Shown here in pieces: positions 1-8,880 of a stretch of 64,000 nucleotides of DNA (position 1 is the first letter of the stretch; each line of letters starts with the position of its first letter). A model generated the notes under the pieces. It made no database searches. It worked only from the letters and a program-made list of their open reading frames with translations, and was not told where the DNA came from. A program made the translations under genes and the position numbers. The stretch covers positions 26,683 through 90,682 of the forward strand of contig CAJPQT010000009.1 in assembly GCA_905372865.1 (NCBI GenBank). Direction: 5' to 3'. This DNA comes from an uncultured Centipeda sp. (lineage in GTDB: Bacteria > Bacillota > Negativicutes > Selenomonadales > Selenomonadaceae).

Positions 1-1245
1 ATCGATAAGCCGGGGGCAAATCCCGAGCGCGTCAAACAGGAGCTCATGGAGTACGGCCTCGTCGCGGAGGAATACGGCGGCGATACCATCATGGTGCCCG
101 TCTCCGCGAAGCAGCGCATCGGCATTGACGATCTGCTCGAGAACATCCTGCTTGTCGCCGAAGTCGAGGAACTGAAGGCGAACCCGAACCGCGAGGCACG
201 CGGTGTCATCATCGAGGCAAAGCTCGACAAAGGGCGCGGCTCGGTCGCGACCGTGCTTGTCCAGAGCGGCACGCTGCGCATCGGTGACTCCATTGTCGTC
301 GGCACGGCGTATGGTCACGTCCGCGCGATGATCAATGACCGCGGAGACAACGTGAAGAAGGCGGGTCCCTCCATGCCGGTTGAGATCCTCGGTCTCAACG
401 ATGTTCCGTCGGCGGGCGACATTCTCGCCGCCGTCGACGAGAAGCAGGCACGCTCGATTGCCGAGGCGCGTCTCGGCAACCAGCGGCGTGACCTCATCAA
501 GTCGAAGAGCGTTTCGCTGGATGCGCTCTTCCAGCAGATCCAGCAGGGCGACATCAAGGATCTCAACATCGTCGTCAAGGCGGATGTGCAGGGCTCTGTT
601 GAGGCACTGAACTCCGCGCTCCTCGGGCTCAACAAGAACGATGAGGTGCGCGTGAACATTGTCCACTCGGGCGTTGGCGCGGTCAGTGAGTCGGATATCA
701 TGCTCGCGACGGCATCGAAGGCAATCGTCATTGCGTTCAATGTCCGTCCGGATGCCAATGCGCGTCGTCTCGCGGACACGGAGGATGTGGACATCCGCAC
801 CTACCGCGTCATCTATGATGCGCTGAACGATGTGAAGGACGCAATGAGCGGCATGCTCAAGCCGAAATACAAGGAAGTCGTCCAGGGGCGCGTCGAGATC
901 CGTCAGGTCATGCGCTTCTCGAAGGCTCTTGTCGCTGGCTCGTACGTTCTCGAGGGCAAGATCCACAACAACTCGAAGATTCGCATTCTGCGCGACAATG
1001 TCGAGCTCTTCGATGGGGAGATCGATTCCCTGCGCCGCTTCAAGGATGAGGTGAAGGAGGTCGCAGCCGGCTACGAGTGCGGTATCTCCATCGTTGACTT
1101 CCGCGACTTTGCGGAGGGGGACATCATCGAGGCATATACAATGGAGGAGATCGAAACCTCCATCGCTGAGGCGAACAAGGCAGCAGAGCAGAAGCGTGAG
1201 GCGCAGGCCGCCGCTGCTGCAGCAGTGGAAGAAAATGCCGAATAA
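1..1245 (+). CDS. infB: Translation initiation factor IF-2, C-terminal part (5'-truncated by window)
   Basis: The reading frame is open from base 1, so the gene begins upstream of the window; 414 residues are visible. The first residues, IDKPGANPERVKQEL, are the end of the GTPase NKxD motif region of IF-2. They are followed by the EF-Tu-like domain II (KGRGSVATVLVQSGTLRIGD) and the C-terminal domains that bind fMet-tRNA (ending RRFKDEVKEVAAGYECGI). IF-2 brings initiator tRNA to the 30S subunit and promotes subunit joining. The protein ends in an alanine- and glutamate-rich tail. It heads the rbfA-nrnA-truB run, the usual Firmicute arrangement. Identification is certain; only the N-terminus is missing. 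Confidence 0.97.
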   Translation: MDKPGANPERVKQELMEYGLVAEEYGGDTIMVPVSAKQRIGIDDLLENILLVAEVEELKANPNREARGVIIEAKLDKGRGSVATVLVQSGTLRIGDSIVVGTAYGHVRAMINDRGDNVKKAGPSMPVEILGLNDVPSAGDILAAVDEKQARSIAEARLGNQRRDLIKSKSVSLDALFQQIQQGDIKDLNIVVKADVQGSVEALNSALLGLNKNDEVRVNIVHSGVGAVSESDIMLATASKAIVIAFNVRPDANARRLADTEDVDIRTYRVIYDALNDVKDAMSGMLKPKYKEVVQGRVEIRQVMRFSKALVAGSYVLEGKIHNNSKIRILRDNVELFDGEIDSLRRFKDEVKEVAAGYECGISIVDFRDFAEGDIIEAYTMEEIETSIAEANKAAEQKREAQAAAAAAVEENAE

Positions 1246-1323
1246 GAAAATTTGAATCGGTGCAGTCCTTTGCCCGTCGGGGCAGGGGACTGTGCCAATT
1301 TGTATAGAGAGAGGAGGCGCACC

Positions 1324-1698
1324 TTGGCAAAGGTTCGCGTTGAAAAACTACAGGAACTGATGAAGCAGGAGATCAGCGACATCATCTTCCATGAACTCAA
1401 AGACCCGCGCATCGGATTTGTAACCGTGACCTCGGTTGCGTGCACGGAGGATCTGCGTGAGGCGAAGGTCTACGTCAGCGTCATGGGCGATGAGAAGAAG
1501 GCGCGTGATACGCTGTACGGGCTCAACAGCTCGCTTGGCTTCGTGCGCCGCGAGATCGGGAGACGCATTCGGCTGCGTTTTACGCCCGAGATCAGCTTTG
1601 CGCTCGATACATCGCTCAACTACAGCGACCATATCCAGCGCCTGCTGAATGAGATTCATGAGGACAAGCCGATGGCGGAGAAGGAGGAGCAGGAATGA
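1324..1698 (+). CDS. rbfA: 30S ribosome-binding factor RbfA
   Basis: A 124-residue protein, normal for RbfA, which helps mature the 5' end of 16S rRNA in the 30S subunit. It has the family pattern: KVRVEKLQELMKQEISDII at the N-terminus, then DPRIGFVTVTSV and DLREAKVYVSVMG, forming a KH-like fold. I chose the TTG at 1324 because a GAGAGAGGAGG Shine-Dalgarno sequence lies just upstream. A longer in-frame ATG at 1252 would add residues with no RbfA character. The stop overlaps the start of nrnA by four bases (ATGA), so the two are probably translationally coupled. Confidence 0.95.
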   Translation: MAKVRVEKLQELMKQEISDIIFHELKDPRIGFVTVTSVACTEDLREAKVYVSVMGDEKKARDTLYGLNSSLGFVRREIGRRIRLRFTPEISFALDTSLNYSDHIQRLLNEIHEDKPMAEKEEQE

Positions 1699-2642
1699 AG
1701 ATTACACTCGACGAAGCCGCAAAGATGGTCGCCGACGCACAGACTGTCATCCTTACCTCGCACATCCGTCCGGATGGGGACAGCATCGGTTCGACGCTCG
1801 GGCTGATGCACTGCCTCAGGGAGCAGGGCAAGGATGCGCGTGTGCTGATCGACGATGAGATCCCTCGCACCTTTCGCATTTTGCCCGGGATTGAGGAGAT
1901 CGAGCGCCCCGTGGAGGGGACACGTTACACAGCCGATCTCCTCATCGTCTGCGATGTGGAGCTGAAGCGCACGGGAGCGGTACTCGATGCCGTCGATGCT
2001 GTGCGCGTGCTCAACATCGACCATCATGTGACGAACGACGAGGAGGCAGAGTATCTCTATCTGAATCCGGACTACGCCGCCACCTGTGAGATCATGCACG
2101 ACCTCGTACGCACAATGGGCAGAACCTTCTCGCTCGATGCTGCCACCTGCTTCTACACCGGGATGGCGACGGATACGGGCTTCTTCCGCTTCTCGAACAC
2201 CACACCGCATACAATGCGCGCGGCGGCAGATCTCATTGAGATCGGTGTGAAGCCGAATATTATCGCGGTGGCGATGGAACTGAAATCCTATGATGAAGTC
2301 ATGGCACAGGTGCGCGCCATCAAGAACCTCGAGATGTTCTATGACGGCAGGGTTGCGGCGGTCTTTATCGACGAGGAGCGGGCAAAGGAGGTCACGACGA
2401 CCGAGGGACTGCTCGATGCCCTGCGCGTGATCGAGGGGACGCAGGTGGTCTTCTTTATGAAGTGGCTCGAGGAGAATAGCTACCGCGTCAGTATGCGCTC
2501 AAAGGGTACGAATGTCTCGCGCATTGCACAGGGATTCGGCGGCGGCGGACACATCCGCGCGGCGGGCTGCACGCTGCACGGCTCCTTTGACGAGGCGAAG
2601 AAAACCATCCTCGCGGCGATTGGGGAGGAGCTGAACCGTTAA
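1695..2642 (+). CDS. nrnA: DHH-family phosphoesterase (NrnA-type oligoribonuclease / pAp phosphatase)
   Basis: A 315-residue DHH/DHHA1 phosphoesterase that degrades short oligoribonucleotides and 3'-phosphoadenosine 5'-phosphate in the cytoplasm. The metal-binding motifs are visible: HIRPDGDSIGS near residue 25, CDVE in the 70s, and NIDHHVTND near residue 105. The C-terminal DHHA1 substrate-binding motif GFGGGGHIRAAG is near residue 275. Length matches Bacillus NrnA. It lies between rbfA and truB, the standard position in Firmicutes, and its ATG overlaps the rbfA stop. Confidence 0.93.
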   Translation: MKITLDEAAKMVADAQTVILTSHIRPDGDSIGSTLGLMHCLREQGKDARVLIDDEIPRTFRILPGIEEIERPVEGTRYTADLLIVCDVELKRTGAVLDAVDAVRVLNIDHHVTNDEEAEYLYLNPDYAATCEIMHDLVRTMGRTFSLDAATCFYTGMATDTGFFRFSNTTPHTMRAAADLIEIGVKPNIIAVAMELKSYDEVMAQVRAIKNLEMFYDGRVAAVFIDEERAKEVTTTEGLLDALRVIEGTQVVFFMKWLEENSYRVSMRSKGTNVSRIAQGFGGGGHIRAAGCTLHGSFDEAKKTILAAIGEELNR

Positions 2643-2645
2643 GAC

Positions 2646-3521
2646 GTGGACGGCTTTATCAATGTACTGAAGCCCACGGGGCTTTCGTCGCACGATGTTG
2701 TTGACATCGTGCGGCGTATTTTTAAGCAGAAACGCGTGGGACACGCAGGGACGCTCGACCCCGCTGCGGCGGGAATTCTGCCCGTTGCACTCGGACGGGC
2801 TGCGCGTCTTGTGGAGTATATGGAGAATGCGGACAAGTCCTACCGTGCGGAGATCGCGTTCGGCTATGCAACGGATACGGGGGACGTATACGGGGATGTG
2901 ATCGAGAGCATTCCGTGTCCCGTGCTCCCCTTGGAAGAGGAGCTACGGCGTGTGCTTGGGAAATTTGTCGGAGAGATCGAACAGACACCGCCCGCCTATT
3001 CCGCGATCAAGGTCGGGGGACAGCGTGCCTATGATCTCGTGCGGCAGGGAGCGGCGGTGGAGATCCCTACACGCACGGTCCGTATTGATCGACTGGAGCT
3101 TGTCCATGCGGATGCCGCGCACGCGCGTATCCTCGTCGACGTGGACTGCGCGAAGGGGACATACATCCGCTCGCTCTGCACGGACATCGGTGCGGTACTC
3201 GGACTGCCCGCGACGATGCGCTTCCTCCTGCGCACGCGCGTCGGCGGCTTTATGCTCGCGGATTCGTATACGCTTGAGGAACTTGCGGAGGTTCGGGAGA
3301 CGGCTCTGTGCGATCCTGACACTGCCCTTGATCTGCCTGTATATGAGCTCGACCCGCAGCGCGTCAAGGCGTTCTACAGCGGGCTCTCGACCTCGGAGCG
3401 GCGCATGGAGCTTGCCGAGGGGTGCTATCGTGTGTATGCCGAGGGCGTTTTTCTTGGCATCGGACGCTATGATGCGGCATCGCGCGAAATGTACCCCGCA
3501 AAAGCATTTCCACCGGTGTGA
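2646..3521 (+). CDS. truB: tRNA pseudouridine(55) synthase TruB
   Basis: A 291-residue synthase that converts U55 of the tRNA T-loop to pseudouridine. The N-terminal KPTGLSSHDVV motif and the catalytic segment GHAGTLDPAAAGILPVALG carry the family signatures, the Asp of TLDP being the nucleophile. GTYIRSL and the C-terminal PUA-like region follow. The start is GTG at 2646, three bases after the nrnA stop. The gene closes the infB operon and is followed by a large repeat region. Confidence 0.96.
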   Translation: MDGFINVLKPTGLSSHDVVDIVRRIFKQKRVGHAGTLDPAAAGILPVALGRAARLVEYMENADKSYRAEIAFGYATDTGDVYGDVIESIPCPVLPLEEELRRVLGKFVGEIEQTPPAYSAIKVGGQRAYDLVRQGAAVEIPTRTVRIDRLELVHADAAHARILVDVDCAKGTYIRSLCTDIGAVLGLPATMRFLLRTRVGGFMLADSYTLEELAEVRETALCDPDTALDLPVYELDPQRVKAFYSGLSTSERRMELAEGCYRVYAEGVFLGIGRYDAASREMYPAKAFPPV

Positions 3522-3530
3522 ATAGTTCGG

Positions 3531-3862
3531 GGCCGTGTCCCTCGCGAACGCTTAGTTACGCAAGTGATCGCGTGCTCGTTCGCCTAAATACCTGCGGACT
3601 TCTTAAGGAAGCACTGATAAATTCAGCCGCGCCATCTTAGCGCATCTTTTTTGCCCGCACTGTGTCGGCAAATCCTCCACATAGCTCTGGCTATGCGTCC
3701 GGTTTGCCTCCTTGTTCGGACGAAAAAATCTGCTCCAATCTGACGGACTTCATTTTATCAGCGATTCCTTAAACGCGCTTCGCTTGAACGAAAGAAATCC
3801 GCAGGGGGCGAGTCGCCCGCTTTACTCACTTGCTTCACTAGGGTTCGCTTAGGGACATCGCC
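3531..3862 (+). repeat. Second dispersed inverted-terminus repeat, copy A, interrupted by a MITE
   Basis: The outer parts (about 3531-3605 and 3770-3862) match, with few differences, the uninterrupted repeat at 59779-59942. The ends are inverted (GTGTCCCTCGCGAAC against GGTTCGCTTAGGGACAT), and the interior is rich in short palindromes. A 164-bp MITE is inserted in the middle. With the flanking hairpins, this accounts for the non-coding stretch 3522-3974, where I see no gene. Confidence 0.8.
3606..3769 (+). repeat. MITE-like element, copy 1 (164 bp, TA-flanked)
   Basis: The terminal inverted repeats are AGGAAGCACTGATAAA and TTTATCAGCGATTCCT. TA flanks both ends (3604-3605 and 3770-3771), and the related empty site at 59851-59852 has a single TA. 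The interior folds on itself (GGCAAATCC...ATAGC against GCTAT...GGTTTGCC). There is no transposase inside. Five more copies occur in the window. Confidence 0.88.
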
Positions 3863-3886
3863 CCACTTACAAGAGCAAATATGTTC

Positions 3887-3919
3887 GGACTGCTGCTTTG
3901 TCGGCAGTCCTTTTATTTT
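3887..3919 (+). terminator. Rho-independent terminator
   Basis: The stem GGACTGC / GCAGTCC with a ten-base loop is followed by TTTTATTTT. It lies upstream of the M16 protease promoter and probably ends transcription from the truB side. Confidence 0.7.
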
Positions 3920-3945
3920 GCGAAAATGCTTCTCTGTGCTATAAT
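3918..3945 (+). promoter_or_regulatory. Sigma-70-type promoter for the M16 protease gene
   Basis: TTGCGA, 16 bases, then TATAAT at 3940-3945. It precedes the AAAGGAGG ribosome-binding site and the ATG at 3975. Confidence 0.6.
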
Positions 3946-3974
3946 GGCAGGAATGACAAAGGAGGATATTTTAT

Positions 3975-6896
3975 ATGAAGATAGATGACATCATCCACGG
4001 CTTTCGGCTGACTTGCTCGGAGGAGATTGCGGAGGCGGACGGGCGGGGGCATACGTTTGTCCACGAGAAGACGGGGGCACGGCTCTTTTTCCTTGAGACG
4101 GCAGACGACAACAAGGTCTTTTCGATCAGCTTTCGCACGCCGCCTGTGGATGATACGGGTGTGGCGCATATCGTGGAGCACTCCGTGCTCTGCGGCTCGC
4201 GCAAGTATCCGCTGAAGGAGCCGTTTGTGGAGCTTGTGAAGGGCTCGCTCAATACGTTCCTCAACGCGATGACGTTCCCCGACAAGACGATGTATCCCGT
4301 CGCGAGCCGAAACGACCGCGACTTTCAAAACCTCATGGACGTGTACCTCGATGCGGTGTTCTATCCATCCATGCGCACGAATCCGCAGGTGCTGATGCAG
4401 GAGGGTTGGCACTACGAGCTCGACGATGCGGATGCTCCTCTGCGTTACAGCGGCGTGGTCTACAATGAGATGAAGGGCGCACTCTCCGCGCCCGACGATC
4501 TGCTCGGCAGCCGTATCATGGCGGCACTCTATCCCGATACGACGTATGGCTGCGAGTCGGGCGGCGATCCCGAGGCGATCCCCACGCTCACGCAGGAGAT
4601 GTTCCTCGATTTCCACGCACGGTACTATCATCCGTCGAACAGCTACATCTATCTGTACGGGGATATGGACATCGAGGAAAAACTTGCATACATCGACCGT
4701 GCGTACCTCTCGCATTTCGAGCGGATTCCCGTGCCCTCGCGCATCGACCGTCAACAGGCGTTCGCGGGGCGCGTCGAAAAGGCGCATTTCTATCCCATCG
4801 GGACGGAGGAACCGCTGGAGGAAAACAGTTTCCTCTCGCTGAACTGGGTCATCGGCGACACGTCCGACCGAAAGCGCGTGATGGCACTGCAGATCCTCGA
4901 CCATGCGCTTCTCAGGATGCAGGGCGCACCGCTGCGTCAGGCGCTCATCGACGCGGGGCTTGGGCGTGACGTGGACTCGAACTATGAGAGCGACATCCTG
5001 CAGCCGCTGTTCAGCATCATCGTGAGCAAGTCGGAGACGTCACGCGCCGATGAATTTGTGCGGATCGTCAAGGACACGCTGCGAAAACTTGCGGACGGCG
5101 GGCTCGATCACACGCTCGTGCAGGCATCGCTCAATACGCTTGAGTTCCGTCTGCGCGAGTCGGACTTTGGCTCCTCGCCGAAGGGGCTGATCTACGGCAT
5201 CCGCATGATGAAGACGTGGCTCTACGACGGTGCGCCTGCAGACTACCTGCGCTATGAGGATGTGCTCGCAGAGTTGAAGGATGGTTTGGAAAAGGACTAC
5301 TTCGAGCAGGTGATTCGCACATCCTTCCTTGAGAATCCACACGAGGCTCTCGTGACGCTCGCGCCAAGCCGTACGCTTGGGCAGGAGCATGAGGCGGCAC
5401 AGGCGGCGATCCTTGCGGAGAAAAAAGCGGCAATGAGCACCGATGAGATCGCGCAGGTGATGGATTCCTGCGCGGCACTCAAGGCAGCGCAGGAGGAGGC
5501 GGACTCGGAGGAGGCACTCGCGTCGATTCCGATTCTCGCACGCTCCGACATCCGTGCGGACGCGGAGCGTCTGCCGCTTGAGGTGCGTGACCTCGAAGGG
5601 ACACAGATTCTTTACTCGGATCTTGAGACAAACGGCATTGTCTATCTGAATTTTTACTTCCCAATGGCAACGGTCGCACAGGCGGATTTGCCGTATGCGT
5701 ACCTCCTCGCCGAGATGTTCGGCGCAGTCGATACCGCGCGGCACAGCTATGCGGAGCTTGCGATGCTGCGCAGCCTCTACACGGGCGGCTTCGGCGCGGA
5801 CATCGTCGCGTATACGCGTGCGGGTGAGCCGGACTCGCTCCTGCCGCGCTTTAAGCTGCGTGCGAAGGTGCTGCGTGAGAATCTGCCACGGCTCTTTGAC
5901 CTTCTCGCGGAGATTATGACGGAGAGCGATTTCTCGGGCGCAAAGCGCGTGCGCGAGCTGATCGACGAGGAAAAGACGGGCATGGAGCTCTCGCTCCAAC
6001 GCGCGGCAAATCAGGTTGTCGCATCGCGCATCGCCGCCGATCTCATGCCCTCGGGCTGCTATGCCGAGGTCGGTGGGCTGCCGTTCCACGACTTCCTGCG
6101 CAGGTTCAAGAATGATTTCACGGCGCGTCATGCGGAGATGCAGGCGGCATTCGCGCGTATCCTGCCGCAGATTTTCAATGCAAACGATCTGATGGTGAGC
6201 GTTACCACACCCGCTGCGGACTATGATGAAGTCGCGGCGCAGCTTGCAGCGTTCCGGCAGAAGCTCTCGTCCGAAACCTTCCCAACTGCTCCGTACACAT
6301 GGGAGATCGCGCCGAAAAACGCGGGGCTGATGACGCAGAGCCGCGTGCAGTATGTGGCGAAGGGCGCAAACTTTATCAAGCTGGGGTACGAATACACGGG
6401 CGTTCTGCGCGTGCTTGAGACGCTGCTGCGCTATGACTATTTCTGGACACGGATTCGCGTGCAGGGGGGAGCGTACGGTGCGATGACGCAGTTCAACCGC
6501 AACGGCTTTATGATCTTTTCCTCCTACCGCGATCCGAACCTCGCGGAGACGTTCGCGGTGCTCGATGAGACGGCGGACTATGTGCGCTCGTTTGATGTGT
6601 CCGACCGCGAGATGGACAAGTTCATCATCGGCACGATGAGCAGCGTGGATGCGCCGCTCACGTCGCAGATGAAGGGCGATATTGCGGCGACGTTCCACCT
6701 GCGCGGCATTACATGGGAGGATCGCCAGAAGGCACGCGCGGAGATTCTCACGGCACGTCAGGAAGATGTGCGTGCGCTCGCGCCGATGATTGAGGCGGCA
6801 ATGCGTGAAAATGTGCGCTGCGTGCTCGGCGGCGAGGAGAAGATCCGCGCGAGTGAGGCACTCTTTGGGGAGATTCGTCCCGCGCTGCGGACATGA
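3975..6896 (+). CDS. M16C metalloprotease (presequence-protease / insulinase family)
   Basis: A 973-residue zinc peptidase of the PreP-like M16C group, close to the usual length of about 970. The inverted zinc-binding motif HxxEH is visible as HIVEH near residue 59, with the downstream glutamate region (NEMKGALSAP) expected for the third ligand. The N- and C-terminal M16 halves enclose the central M16C-associated domain. No signal peptide is evident, so it is probably cytoplasmic and degrades peptides in its closed chamber. It has its own promoter and a strong AAAGGAGG site. It is followed after about 70 bases by the dapA promoter, so it looks monocistronic. Confidence 0.9.
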   Translation: MKIDDIIHGFRLTCSEEIAEADGRGHTFVHEKTGARLFFLETADDNKVFSISFRTPPVDDTGVAHIVEHSVLCGSRKYPLKEPFVELVKGSLNTFLNAMTFPDKTMYPVASRNDRDFQNLMDVYLDAVFYPSMRTNPQVLMQEGWHYELDDADAPLRYSGVVYNEMKGALSAPDDLLGSRIMAALYPDTTYGCESGGDPEAIPTLTQEMFLDFHARYYHPSNSYIYLYGDMDIEEKLAYIDRAYLSHFERIPVPSRIDRQQAFAGRVEKAHFYPIGTEEPLEENSFLSLNWVIGDTSDRKRVMALQILDHALLRMQGAPLRQALIDAGLGRDVDSNYESDILQPLFSIIVSKSETSRADEFVRIVKDTLRKLADGGLDHTLVQASLNTLEFRLRESDFGSSPKGLIYGIRMMKTWLYDGAPADYLRYEDVLAELKDGLEKDYFEQVIRTSFLENPHEALVTLAPSRTLGQEHEAAQAAILAEKKAAMSTDEIAQVMDSCAALKAAQEEADSEEALASIPILARSDIRADAERLPLEVRDLEGTQILYSDLETNGIVYLNFYFPMATVAQADLPYAYLLAEMFGAVDTARHSYAELAMLRSLYTGGFGADIVAYTRAGEPDSLLPRFKLRAKVLRENLPRLFDLLAEIMTESDFSGAKRVRELIDEEKTGMELSLQRAANQVVASRIAADLMPSGCYAEVGGLPFHDFLRRFKNDFTARHAEMQAAFARILPQIFNANDLMVSVTTPAADYDEVAAQLAAFRQKLSSETFPTAPYTWEIAPKNAGLMTQSRVQYVAKGANFIKLGYEYTGVLRVLETLLRYDYFWTRIRVQGGAYGAMTQFNRNGFMIFSSYRDPNLAETFAVLDETADYVRSFDVSDREMDKFIIGTMSSVDAPLTSQMKGDIAATFHLRGITWEDRQKARAEILTARQEDVRALAPMIEAAMRENVRCVLGGEEKIRASEALFGEIRPALRT

Positions 6897-6905
6897 GGAA
6901 AGTTT

Positions 6906-6934
6906 TTGACTTTTCACGCCGTGCGTGGGATAAT
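6906..6934 (+). promoter_or_regulatory. Promoter of dapA
   Basis: TTGACT at 6906-6911, 17 bases, then GATAAT at 6929-6934. This is close to the sigma-70 consensus and lies directly upstream of the AAGGGGGA site and ATG of dapA. Confidence 0.8.
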
Positions 6935-6965
6935 AGCAGAAGATAAACTGAAGGGGGAACCTGCC

Positions 6966-7853
6966 ATGAAAAAGACGATTTTCCGTGGTGCCGGCGTTGC
7001 CATCATCACGCCGTTTACAGAGACGGGCGTGAACTACACAGAACTCGGGCGCATTATCGAGGATCAGATTGCGGGCGGTACGGATGCCATCATCATTACG
7101 GGAACGACGGGCGAGTCCGCGACGATGACGGACGCAGAGCACCGCGAGGCAATCCGCTTTGCTGTGGAGCAGGTGAAGGGGCGTATCCCTGTCGTGGCGG
7201 GAACCGGTTCGAACGAAACTGCCTATGCGGTCGAGCTCTCGCAGTATGCGGAGACGGTCGGGGCGGATGCACTGCTCCTCGTGACCCCGTACTACAATAA
7301 GTGTACGCAGAACGGGCTCATTGCCCACTATACGAAGATCGCGGACAGTGTGAACATCCCCGCGATTCTCTACAATGTGCCCTCGCGGACGGGCGTGAAC
7401 ATCAAGACGGAGACGTACGCCGCACTCGCAAAGCATCCGCGCATCGTCGCGGTGAAGGAGGCGAGCGGCGATCTCTCTGCGATCCTGCGCCTACGTGCGG
7501 CGGTTGGTGACGAGCTCGCGGTCTACTCGGGCAACGACGATCAGATTGTGCCCATCCTCTCGCTCGGCGGCGCGGGGGTTATCTCCGTACTTTCAAATGT
7601 TGCGCCGCAGGCAGCGCATGACATCTGCCAGAACTACTTCGACGGCAATGTCGCCGAGGCGGCACGTCTCCAGATTGCATACGCCGATCTCATTGACGCG
7701 CTCTTCTGCGAAGTCAATCCGATCCCCGTCAAGACAGCGATGCGCCGCCTCGGTTATCAGACAGGCCCACTGCGTATGCCTCTCTCGGAGATGGAGCCCG
7801 CACATGCGGCGCAGCTCGACGCGGCACTGCGTGCGCACGGATTGTTGAAATGA
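6966..7853 (+). CDS. dapA: 4-hydroxy-tetrahydrodipicolinate synthase
   Basis: A 295-residue class I aldolase that condenses pyruvate with aspartate semialdehyde in the lysine/diaminopimelate pathway. Visible motifs are GTTGESATM (substrate-binding threonines), the active-site tyrosine and arginine in YNVPSRTGVNI, and the Schiff-base lysine in AVKEASGD. The ATG at 6966 was chosen because AAGGGGGA precedes it. An upstream in-frame ATG at 6906 lies inside the promoter. It is separated from the next gene by 84 bases holding a GAAGGTC/GACCTTC hairpin without a clear U-run. Confidence 0.96.
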   Translation: MKKTIFRGAGVAIITPFTETGVNYTELGRIIEDQIAGGTDAIIITGTTGESATMTDAEHREAIRFAVEQVKGRIPVVAGTGSNETAYAVELSQYAETVGADALLLVTPYYNKCTQNGLIAHYTKIADSVNIPAILYNVPSRTGVNIKTETYAALAKHPRIVAVKEASGDLSAILRLRAAVGDELAVYSGNDDQIVPILSLGGAGVISVLSNVAPQAAHDICQNYFDGNVAEAARLQIAYADLIDALFCEVNPIPVKTAMRRLGYQTGPLRMPLSEMEPAHAAQLDAALRAHGLLK

Positions 7854-7937
7854 AGTCATCGAAGGTCCTTCTTTTGTGCGGGGCTGACCTTCACGGTGGG
7901 GAGTGTTTCCCCTTGCGGTGCGTGTCGGTGATGAGGT

Positions 7938-8870
7938 ATGAATCGGATTGAGGAGCGCCTTGCGCGGCAGGATGTGATCGTCTTGGACGGCGCGTTTGCG
8001 ACAGAGCTCGAGGCGCGCGGTTTTTCTGTGAATGATGCGCTGTGGTCGGCAAAGGCGCTCTTTGAGCGTCCCGATCTCGTGAGAGATGTCCATCTGGACT
8101 ATCTACGCGCGGGTGCGGATATTGTAACGAGCGCAAGCTATCAGGCGACGGTCGAGGGCTTTATGCGGCGCGGCTTCTCCGCAGAGGAGGCGGATGCGCT
8201 GATTCAAAAATCTGTGCAGCTGGCGCAGGAGGCGCGTGATCTATATCTTGCGGCACGCGGGACAGATGGGAACAAGCCCCTTGTTGCAGCGTCGGTCGGT
8301 CCCTACGGGGCATATCTTGCCGACGGCTCGGAGTATCGCGGAGATTATGGCGTGGATGAGGGTGCGCTGACGGCGTTTCATGCGGGACGGCTCGCTGTCC
8401 TTGCATTGGCACAGCCCGATCTGCTTGCCTGCGAGACGCTGCCGTGTCTTATGGAGGCATGTGCCATTGTGCGTGCGCTGCGCGAAAGAGAGATACGGAT
8501 TCCCGCATGGTTCTCGTTCTCCTGCCGTGATGGAGCACACATCAGCGACGGCACGCCGATTGCAGAGTGTGCACGCTGCTTGGATACTGTGCCGGAGGCG
8601 GCAGCAATCGGGCTGAACTGCACGGCACCACAGCACGCAGAAGCATTGATCGGTGCGATACGGAAGGAAACAGATAAGCCCATCGTCGTCTATCCGAACT
8701 CCGGTGAGACGTATGATGCCGCAGATAAATCGTGGCATGGTACGGCGGAGGATTTCGGTACCATGGCACAAAGATGGCACAGCGCGGGGGCACGCCTCAT
8801 CGGCGGCTGCTGCCGGACAACACCGCGTGAGATTGCGGAGATCGCTGCGTGGGCAAAGAGAATGGAGTGA
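7938..8870 (+). CDS. mmuM: Homocysteine S-methyltransferase (MmuM-type)
   Basis: A 310-residue zinc-dependent methyltransferase that makes methionine from homocysteine, typically with S-methylmethionine or S-adenosylmethionine as donor. The zinc ligands are in GLNCTAP and the C-terminal GGCCRTTP. The N-terminus (VLDGAFATELEARGF) is typical. It is a single-domain protein without cobalamin or folate domains, unlike MetH. It starts a tight run with the folate genes, which fits one-carbon metabolism. Confidence 0.9.
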   Translation: MNRIEERLARQDVIVLDGAFATELEARGFSVNDALWSAKALFERPDLVRDVHLDYLRAGADIVTSASYQATVEGFMRRGFSAEEADALIQKSVQLAQEARDLYLAARGTDGNKPLVAASVGPYGAYLADGSEYRGDYGVDEGALTAFHAGRLAVLALAQPDLLACETLPCLMEACAIVRALREREIRIPAWFSFSCRDGAHISDGTPIAECARCLDTVPEAAAIGLNCTAPQHAEALIGAIRKETDKPIVVYPNSGETYDAADKSWHGTAEDFGTMAQRWHSAGARLIGGCCRTTPREIAEIAAWAKRME

Positions 8871-8880
8871 GGTGACGAAG

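Noticed and set aside
5040..7436. Very long open frame (about 800 codons) on the minus strand opposite the M16 protease and dapA
   Set aside because: It lies antisense to two certain genes, has no family motifs and is rich in Arg, His and Leu, as expected from the complement of GC-rich coding sequence.
7854..7937. Riboswitch or terminator between dapA and mmuM
   Set aside because: A GAAGGTC/GACCTTC hairpin and a GGGGA/TCCCC hairpin are present but without a U-run or any recognisable aptamer core.
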